A stretch of DNA of 9,401 nt from a bacterium (GTDB lineage Bacteria; Latescibacterota; UBA2968; UBA8231): assembly GCA_027593305.1 (NCBI GenBank), contig JAQCJA010000148.1:1-9401 (forward strand), given 5' to 3'. The notes under the pieces are model-generated. The model saw only the letters and a program-made list of their open reading frames with translations. It was not told the DNA's origin and did not search any database. Of this stretch, positions 4,190 to 9,401 are shown piece by piece; within the stretch, counting starts at the first letter, position 1; each line of letters begins with the position of its first letter. The position numbers and the translations under genes were made by a program.

Positions 4190-6330
4190 GTAAGGCACGC
4201 ATCAACGCCCTCGAGGAGCGGCTCCAACAGGAAGAGAAACGCTTCCTCATGGAACGTTACGTCTCTGTGCTTCTGCCGACGCTCGAGTCCATTGCTGCCG
4301 AGGCAGATGCAGAGCCTCTCGATGACCGTACCGTGGAGTCCCTGCAGGTGGCCCGGCCCTATCTCAGCGTTCCCCTGGCGGAGAGAATTGTCACCCTGTT
4401 GACAGCTCAGGGGCACGAGGTGGAGGATCTCGAGGAAGTGCCCGGGCCTTCGACGGCCTCGACTGTCGATACGGACGACGGCGAAAAGGCGGAGTACGGG
4501 GGTCTCTTCGACGACGATGATGACGACGACAACGGCGACGACGACGCTGGCGCGGGTGATGAGGTCGACGCAGACGACCAGGTGCGGGGCGCCGGGACCA
4601 GTACCCGTGCAGCAGCGGCAGACGGTGAAGTTGCTGGCGAGGATGGTATCGACGCCGGCGACGGCCTCTTCGATGGGGATGGCGACGAATTGTTCGGTGG
4701 CAATGCCGGGGGCCTGTTCGACGATGATGATGATGATGATACGGATGGTCTTCTGGCAGAGCCCGAAAGCCCGATAGAGGCATCTGCCGGGGAAGAAGCG
4801 GACACCGATGGCCTGTTCGATGAGGATGGATCCGGTGATGAATCCGGGGATGGATCCGATCTCACAGAGGATGCCCGTGATATCGGGCTGTTTGATGACG
4901 CGGCCGAGCCAGCCGGCGGCAACGGGGCCGCACCCCGACGTCGCGACGACGCAACCGGAAGCCCCGCCGACGAGGATGACGAGACAGCGGCACCGTCTGA
5001 CGAGGATGAAGATGCCGGCGTGCTTTTTGGCAACGACATCTATTCGGGTCATGGCCGGGCGAAAAACACCGGCCAGAACAGCGATGATGACCTCGGTGAT
5101 GGACCCGATCCGGAGGACACACCCGGCCTCAGCCCCGCCCAGGGAAAGAAGGGGAAGAAGACCCCCCGCTCGAAAGCGACCAAGGGACGCAACACCGACG
5201 ATACGCCTGGCTTCACGCCGACCAAGGATCACGATATCGAGGACACCCCCGGCTTCAATCCCACAGAGGGACATGATACCGAGGATACCCCCGGCTTCAA
5301 ACCCACCAGGGGTCACGATATCGAGGACACCCCTGGTTTCATCACCAGCGGCGTGCCGGAAGAGAGGGATACACCCGGCTTCGTACCCGTAGAGGGGCAC
5401 GACATCGAAGAGACGCCGGGCTTTGTCCCGGCCAGGGACCAGGAAGACGGCGAGGCACCGGAGACGAATACAACTCGCAAGCGCAGGAAACTCGAAGCGA
5501 CAGGCCTGGTTTCGGATGACGATGCGGAAGCGAAAAAACTGCAGGCCCGCAAGGATCGTCAGGAAAAACTCAAGATCGCCCAGGAAGCGCGTCGCGCCCG
5601 TCTGAAGCAGGCGCTGCAGCCCGTCGCCGAACCTGAAGCCGTCGAGGAAGAGGAGGAAGAGGAACTCGAACTCGACAACCTGACACACCAGATCTCACTG
5701 GATGACCTGGAGCAGTACCTCGATATCTCCATCATCCCCGATGACCGCAATCGACTCGAGCGCCGCTGGCAGCAAAAGATGCGCGACCCGAGCCTCCGCC
5801 ACCTGTTGGCCGACAAGGACGCCATGGCCCATGGCTACGCCCTGATCCCTCGACTGCCACGCTATTTTCGTGGGGGGCAAACGGTGTCGACGAATCTGGT
5901 CAACCTGCTGCGCAACTTCCCGCAACTCTTCGACAACGTCGCCCAGGTCATCTCGAAGTATCGCGCCGAGCCGTTCTTTGTCCGTGAATCTCCCGAGCTC
6001 GACTGGGCCATCGTCGCCATTGAGGTTCTGCCCGAGAGCCGGGGACGGAACTACATGGAGCAGAAGGTGGTGATCAAGCAGTACGCGCAGAAGCATCAGA
6101 CCAATGAGCGGCGCATCCAGCGCCGCCAATTGGTTGATGTTCTGTACGACGCCATCGTCGTCAATGCGATCACCAAGGATCAGATCCTCAGCAAGACCGT
6201 CGACCTTACCGAAACCAAAGTAGGCCGGCAGAATTTCGCCTGCATCAACTTTGGCGAAAAAGGGATCCGCATCAACGATGTGGGCCGCAATACCGGTCAC
6301 CAGCAAATGGGGATCTGTCCCAGCTGGTGA
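4186..6330 (+). CDS. Large acidic repeat protein with LF motifs and TPGF repeats, unknown function
   Basis: A 714-residue modular protein of unknown function. Residues 1-75 are helical and include KRFLMERYVS (18-27), matching the upstream protein's MERYIS region. Residues 96-305 are extremely Asp/Glu-rich and disordered, with Leu-Phe motifs at 107, 161, 169, 177, 210, 235 and 280, most as GLFD, plus runs of Asp. Residues 307-418 hold eight 14-residue repeats built on (E/D)DTPGF. A basic helix (about 447-475, likely coiled coil), a poly-Glu stretch (487-493) and a folded C-terminal domain (about 500-714) follow. Within the last, DWAIVAIEVL (606-615), RRQLVDVLYDAIVV (646-659) and LTETKVGRQNF (674-684) appear to match the end of the upstream protein. 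No signal peptide, membrane helix or enzyme motif is seen. The ATG overlaps the upstream stop by four bases. The long disordered middle between ordered ends suggests a cytoplasmic scaffold or hub (inference). Confidence 0.88.
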   Translation: MSKARINALEERLQQEEKRFLMERYVSVLLPTLESIAAEADAEPLDDRTVESLQVARPYLSVPLAERIVTLLTAQGHEVEDLEEVPGPSTASTVDTDDGEKAEYGGLFDDDDDDDNGDDDAGAGDEVDADDQVRGAGTSTRAAAADGEVAGEDGIDAGDGLFDGDGDELFGGNAGGLFDDDDDDDTDGLLAEPESPIEASAGEEADTDGLFDEDGSGDESGDGSDLTEDARDIGLFDDAAEPAGGNGAAPRRRDDATGSPADEDDETAAPSDEDEDAGVLFGNDIYSGHGRAKNTGQNSDDDLGDGPDPEDTPGLSPAQGKKGKKTPRSKATKGRNTDDTPGFTPTKDHDIEDTPGFNPTEGHDTEDTPGFKPTRGHDIEDTPGFITSGVPEERDTPGFVPVEGHDIEETPGFVPARDQEDGEAPETNTTRKRRKLEATGLVSDDDAEAKKLQARKDRQEKLKIAQEARRARLKQALQPVAEPEAVEEEEEEELELDNLTHQISLDDLEQYLDISIIPDDRNRLERRWQQKMRDPSLRHLLADKDAMAHGYALIPRLPRYFRGGQTVSTNLVNLLRNFPQLFDNVAQVISKYRAEPFFVRESPELDWAIVAIEVLPESRGRNYMEQKVVIKQYAQKHQTNERRIQRRQLVDVLYDAIVVNAITKDQILSKTVDLTETKVGRQNFACINFGEKGIRINDVGRNTGHQQMGICPSW
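4501..5035 (+). repeat. Asp/Glu-rich segment with seven dispersed Leu-Phe motifs
   Basis: This part of the repeat gene encodes seven Leu-Phe motifs set in acidic sequence: GGLFDDDDD, DGLFDGDGD, DELFGG, GGLFDDDDDD, DGLFDEDG, IGLFDDAA and GVLFGND. The spacing is irregular. Two poly-Asp runs are coded by mixed GAC/GAT codons, and the second contains six consecutive GAT codons (4723-4740), a simple repeat that could slip. The pattern of a hydrophobic pair in an acidic setting resembles short binding motifs presented on a disordered chain. The binding partner is unknown. Confidence 0.8.
5104..5439 (+). repeat. Eight tandem 42-base repeats coding for the 14-residue (E/D)DTPGF unit
   Basis: Residues 307-418 of the repeat protein fall into eight units of exactly 14 residues with no gaps. 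The core Thr-Pro lies at residues 312, 326, 340, 354, 368, 382, 396 and 410. Unit 1 ends TPGL, unit 2 is degenerate (KTPRSK), and units 3-8 all have TPGF. The best units read HDIEDTPGFNPTEG and HDTEDTPGFKPTRG. Codons differ freely between copies (Thr as ACA, ACG or ACC; Pro as CCC, CCT or CCG; Gly as GGC or GGT), while the protein motif is kept. This argues against recent copying and for selection on the peptide. Confidence 0.93.
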
Positions 6331-6351
6331 TGACTGTGTTCTTGCGGCAGA

Positions 6352-7311
6352 TCAGGCCGCCGGGAAATCCCGCTCGTGTACCGCCCATGCCTGCGCGAGT
6401 TCGGCCGGGTGGTATCCTGGTAGCCCTGCGGCACAACCACAGTCCACCACTTCTGCTGCATTGCGCGCACCCGTCAGCACCGAACTGACGGCAGGGTTGT
6501 CCAGCACCCAACGCAGCGCCGCCTGCGGCAGGGCTGCCACAGGATCGCGGACCAGAAACTCCAGCCTCTCCACCTGCGCAACACGAGCGGCAACATCTTC
6601 CCGCGAGTAGCGGGCGTTGAGACTGCCCGCCGGGAACACGGTGTCACGGGTGACGGCGCCTGAGAGGAAGCCGTTGGCGAGAGCTTCGCGAGCCACAATC
6701 CCCGCCCCGGCCGCCGCCAGATCACGGATCAACGCCGTCGCTTCCCGATTGAGCAGACTGTAGACGACCTGAATCACGTCGACGCGACCGGCCAGCACCC
6801 ATTCTCGAGCCATGTCCTGCGTCTCGGCAAACTTTGAAATGGAGTGCCCGATGGCCCGGACCTTGCCTTGCTCGCGCACATCGTCAAGGGCCTGCCAGAC
6901 GTCGTCGTCAATGTCATCGGGCCCAAAGGGTGAATGAAAGAACAGCACATCGATGTGGTCCGTGCCAAGACGGGCAAGGCTTTCATCAACCGATGATCTG
7001 ACGTTGGCGGCATTGAAGTCGGCGACGTTGCCACGGGTGGCGCGGCGGCCGAATTTGGTCGAGATCAGGACGTTTTCCCGATCGGCTCCCAGCGCCCGTC
7101 CCAGCACCTCTTCAGCGATCCCGTCACGCTCCCGCGTGCCATACAACGGCGCCGTGTCGAACAGCGTGATACCCTGATCGAGGGCGCAGCGTACCGTCTC
7201 CTGGGCTGCACCGTCCGCCACCGGACCATAGACGACCGAGTTGAAAGCCCAGGTGCCGAGGGCGACTTCGCTGCAGTGGAGGCCGGTGCGCCCAAGGATT
7301 CGCGTTTTCAC
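6352..7311 (-). CDS. Aldo/keto reductase family oxidoreductase
   Basis: A 319-residue NADPH-dependent aldo/keto reductase, a cytoplasmic TIM-barrel enzyme reducing aldehydes or ketones, or oxidising the matching alcohols; the substrate is not predictable. The opening MKTRILGRTGLHCSEVALGTWAF is typical of the family. The catalytic tetrad is complete: Asp52 and Tyr57 in FDTAPLYG, Lys86 in STKFG, and His126 in FFHSP. QVVYSLLNREA (176-186) and the C-terminal LRWVLDNPAVSSVLTGARN (267-285) supply strand 7 and cofactor-loop features seen in the family. Sequence type and length suggest the bacterial AKR group related to L-fucose or galactose dehydrogenases and YajO-like enzymes. The start codon is GTG, with GGGG eight bases upstream as a weak ribosome site. 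Its 3' end converges on the repeat-protein gene with 21 bases between, and it diverges from the transporter gene by 17 bases. Confidence 0.94.
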   Translation of the reverse strand: MKTRILGRTGLHCSEVALGTWAFNSVVYGPVADGAAQETVRCALDQGITLFDTAPLYGTRERDGIAEEVLGRALGADRENVLISTKFGRRATRGNVADFNAANVRSSVDESLARLGTDHIDVLFFHSPFGPDDIDDDVWQALDDVREQGKVRAIGHSISKFAETQDMAREWVLAGRVDVIQVVYSLLNREATALIRDLAAAGAGIVAREALANGFLSGAVTRDTVFPAGSLNARYSREDVAARVAQVERLEFLVRDPVAALPQAALRWVLDNPAVSSVLTGARNAAEVVDCGCAAGLPGYHPAELAQAWAVHERDFPAA

Positions 7312-7328
7312 TTAGATTACCCCATTCC
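7312..7328. promoter_or_regulatory. 17-base divergent gap between reductase and transporter starts
   Basis: Only 17 bases separate the GTG of the reductase (minus) from the ATG of the transporter (plus). Promoters for either gene must therefore lie within the opposite coding sequence, and transcripts would overlap at their 5' ends. The plus-strand side has no Shine-Dalgarno sequence before the ATG at 7329. The minus-strand side has GGGG before the GTG. No -35/-10 pair can be placed inside the gap itself. Confidence 0.5.
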
Positions 7329-9299
7329 ATGAACGATTCGAGCAACCAGCGCGAGACAACCGCAGAACCACGCTCCGGCGTGAGCTTCCGCTCCCTGCTG
7401 ACAGGCGCCATTATGGCCTTCTGCATCAGCACGGGCGCACCGTATGGCAACATGGTGCTGCGCGGCTCCTACATGGCACTCGATTTCTCGACAGCGGGCG
7501 CCATCTTTCTGTTTTTCCTGCTCGTGCTGATCGTACACACGGGCCTTGGATTGATCGACCGACGTCTCGCCTTCCACCCGGAAGAACTCATCGTCGTCTA
7601 CATCATGGCCATCGTCTCGTGTTCGATTCCGACGATGGGGCTCACCGAATACCTGCTGCCCATCATCTCCGGTGCCACCTACTACGCCACCGTCGAGAAC
7701 GAATGGGCCGTACTCGTGCAGCCCCACATTCCGTCGTGGATGGTGCCGCAGGATTTCACTGCCGTCAAGTACTTCTACGAGGGTTCACCTCGGGGCCTCG
7801 GCATCGCCTGGGCTGCATGGATCACGCCGCTGTTGACATGGATCCCGCTGATCCTGGGCATCTACTTCTCCATGATCTGTCTCATCGTGATCCTGCGGAA
7901 ACAATGGATCGTGCGCGAGCGCCTCGCCTTCCCTCTGGTGCAGGTGCCACTGGCCATGGTCGAGGATGACGACAGCGGCAGGGCCCTCAAGCCCTTCTTC
8001 CGCAGCTGGCTGATGTGGTGCGGTTTCGCCGTGCCGTTGTTTGTCGGCTCGATGAAAGCCCTGCACAACTACTTCAATTTCATTCCCACTGTCATCACCC
8101 AGACGGCGATCCCGCTGTTCCGCAACACGGCGTCGCTGCAGATCGCACTCAGCTTTCCGATGCTCGGCTTCAGCTATCTGGTGAACACCGAGATCGCCTT
8201 CTCGATCTGGTTCTTCAGCCTGCTCATGCGGGTCCAGGAGGGCGTCTTCGGCGTGGTGGGCCTGTCATCTCCCGAGAAGCTGTGGTACGCCCCACCCGAG
8301 CCGATCATCGCCCATCAGGGCATGGGCGCCTTCATCATCATGGTGCTCTTCGGCCTGTGGACGGCCCGCGATCACCTGCGTGATGTGGCGCGCAAGGCCT
8401 TTCGCGGTGACGACACGATCGACGACTCGGATGAGTTGCTCTCCTACCGTGTCGCCGTCTTCGGCTTCCTTGGCTGCAACATGCTGATGAGCGTCTGGCT
8501 GTGGATGGCGGGGCTGGTCTTCTGGGCCGTGCCTGTCTATCTGGGGGCGATGTATCTCATGTTTCTCGGCGTAACCCGCATCGTCGCTGAAGGCGGCATC
8601 GCTGCGGCACGGGCGCCACTCATCCCCTCGGACTTTCTGCACTCCACCTTCGGCAACACCGCCCTGGGGCCCGGCAGCATGACGGCGCTGGGCTTCACTT
8701 TTGTCTGGGCCGCCGACGTGCGCACCTTCGTCATGGCCTCCGTCGCCAATGGCCTGAAGCTGGCCGAAGACCAACTTGCGCGACGCAAGCGAGCCCTGTT
8801 CTGGGCCATTGGTCTGGCCATCGTTGTCAGCATCGCCTCGTCGATCTGGGCGGTGATGTACATGAGTTACAGTTATGGCGGCATCAACCTGAACGGCTGG
8901 TTCTTCGGCCCCGATGGCGGGCCCGCATACCCCTTCAACTTTGTCACGCAGGAACTGAACAATCCGGACGGGCCGGACTGGACGGGCTGGATCTCGACGG
9001 GAATTGGCGGCAGCGTCATGGCGGCCCTCATGCTGGCGCGGCACCACTTCCTCTGGTGGCCCTTGCATCCGCTGGGCTTTGCCGTCAGTTCCATCTCGCT
9101 GACCAACTATATCACGTTCTCCGTGTTCCTCGCCTGGCTCATCAAGGTGGTCATCCTCAAGTACGGCGGCCCCGGGCTGTTCCACCGTGCCCGTCCCTTC
9201 TTTCTGGGGCTCATTCTCGGGCAGTTCTTCGTCGCCGGCATCTGGCTGGTCATCGACTGGCTGACGGGGATGACGGATAACAACATCTACTGGATCTGA
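7329..9299 (+). CDS. DUF6785/DUF6784-type, OPT-like multi-pass membrane transporter
   Basis: A 656-residue inner-membrane protein with about a dozen or more hydrophobic segments. Clear ones are near 23-45, 54-77, 87-112, 165-190, 226-243, 270-300, 331-345, 376-414, 490-512, 555-571, 590-611 and 624-646. Motifs that I associate with the DUF6785 family, which is distantly related to oligopeptide transporters, are RERLAFPLVQVPLAMVED (196-213), TRIVAEGGIAAARAP (416-430) and FLWWPLHPLGFAVSS (574-588). Gly- and Pro-rich re-entrant-looking stretches such as GAPYGNMVLRG support a transporter fold. The substrate is unknown; peptides or metal chelates are carried by true OPT proteins. The N-terminal 17 residues are polar and cytoplasmic-looking. 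The start is the first ATG in frame, 17 bases from the divergent reductase start. Shared control with the reductase is possible but unproven. Confidence 0.87.
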   Translation: MNDSSNQRETTAEPRSGVSFRSLLTGAIMAFCISTGAPYGNMVLRGSYMALDFSTAGAIFLFFLLVLIVHTGLGLIDRRLAFHPEELIVVYIMAIVSCSIPTMGLTEYLLPIISGATYYATVENEWAVLVQPHIPSWMVPQDFTAVKYFYEGSPRGLGIAWAAWITPLLTWIPLILGIYFSMICLIVILRKQWIVRERLAFPLVQVPLAMVEDDDSGRALKPFFRSWLMWCGFAVPLFVGSMKALHNYFNFIPTVITQTAIPLFRNTASLQIALSFPMLGFSYLVNTEIAFSIWFFSLLMRVQEGVFGVVGLSSPEKLWYAPPEPIIAHQGMGAFIIMVLFGLWTARDHLRDVARKAFRGDDTIDDSDELLSYRVAVFGFLGCNMLMSVWLWMAGLVFWAVPVYLGAMYLMFLGVTRIVAEGGIAAARAPLIPSDFLHSTFGNTALGPGSMTALGFTFVWAADVRTFVMASVANGLKLAEDQLARRKRALFWAIGLAIVVSIASSIWAVMYMSYSYGGINLNGWFFGPDGGPAYPFNFVTQELNNPDGPDWTGWISTGIGGSVMAALMLARHHFLWWPLHPLGFAVSSISLTNYITFSVFLAWLIKVVILKYGGPGLFHRARPFFLGLILGQFFVAGIWLVIDWLTGMTDNNIYWI

Positions 9300-9305
9300 G
9301 GATTG

Positions 9306-9332
9306 GTAACAGCTTTATAAGAAAGATGTTAC
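9306..9332. promoter_or_regulatory. AT-rich inverted repeat after the transporter gene
   Basis: Arms of 11 bases (GTAACAGCTTT at 9306-9316, AAAGATGTTAC at 9322-9332) pair with one internal G/A mismatch around a 5-base loop. The element starts six bases after the transporter stop. No U-tract follows on either strand, so it is a poor intrinsic terminator. It could be an RNA 3'-end stabilising hairpin or an operator for the next gene beyond the window. Confidence 0.45.
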
Positions 9333-9401
9333 GTCACGATCTGAGGGTCAAGTCCCATTTTCAGTTGAAACGCACAGACTCGCGTGAGAGTGTCAGATCG
9401 C

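Noticed and set aside
5104..5439. CRISPR array or DNA-level satellite
   Set aside because: The 42-base periodicity comes from a protein repeat. Copies differ at synonymous positions, and there are no conserved DNA repeats separated by unique spacers.
4078..5688. 536-residue open frame on the minus strand opposite the repeat gene
   Set aside because: It is the antisense image of the Asp-rich and TPGF repeats (poly-Ile/Val runs and a repeated GFEAGGI pattern). The plus strand has paralogy, codon-level conservation of motifs and gene coupling, so the minus frame is composition-driven.
6344..6360. GCGGC-N7-GCCGC hairpin between the convergent repeat gene and reductase as a terminator
   Set aside because: Five-base arms, no T-run on either strand, and overlap with the reductase stop codon. 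It is too weak to call.
8265..9185. 306-residue minus-strand open frame
   Set aside because: It is a shadow of the membrane transporter, whose hydrophobic segments and motifs are unmistakable on the plus strand.

Overview
This window is GC-rich and gene-dense, with short intergenic gaps and weak or absent Shine-Dalgarno sequences, and it looks like chromosomal DNA from a bacterium. The lineage cannot be fixed from the sequence. A separate HAS-barrel gene behind nurA is, as I recall, an arrangement seen in cyanobacteria and other bacteria, and the DUF6785-type transporter is common in environmental genomes. I therefore favour an uncultured or environmental bacterium. I see no tRNA, rRNA, insertion sequence, CRISPR array or phage gene.

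The layout has three blocks. (A) Positions 1-2892, minus strand, read right to left: a small one-helix membrane protein; an anchored SH3b-domain protein; NurA nuclease; and a HAS-barrel protein that runs off the left edge. The HerA-type ATPase that normally partners NurA should lie just beyond position 1. The HAS-barrel gene has an apparent single-base frameshift near 505-515. (B) Positions 3083-6330, plus strand: two translationally coupled genes that I do not recognise. Their proteins seem to share an N-terminal MERY(I/V)S motif and a related C-terminal domain. The second carries a long acidic region with repeated Leu-Phe motifs, then eight tandem 14-residue repeats, most with DTPGF at the core. 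This is the most novel part of the window. (C) Positions 6352-9299: an aldo/keto reductase (minus) and a large DUF6785-type membrane transporter (plus), divergent with only 17 bases between their start codons.

Blocks A and B diverge from a 190-base intergenic region that holds an AT-rich perfect inverted repeat (2978-3002), a good candidate operator. A second control region before the SH3b gene has a TTGACA/TAGCTT promoter-like pair overlapped by three GTCAA/TTGAC half-sites spaced about one helical turn apart.

Working picture (inference): block A is a DNA-end-processing NurA/HerA module with two membrane-associated accessory genes. Block B may be a multivalent scaffold pair expressed from the opposite side of the same control region. 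Nothing in the sequence proves that A and B act together. Block C looks like unrelated metabolism and transport.
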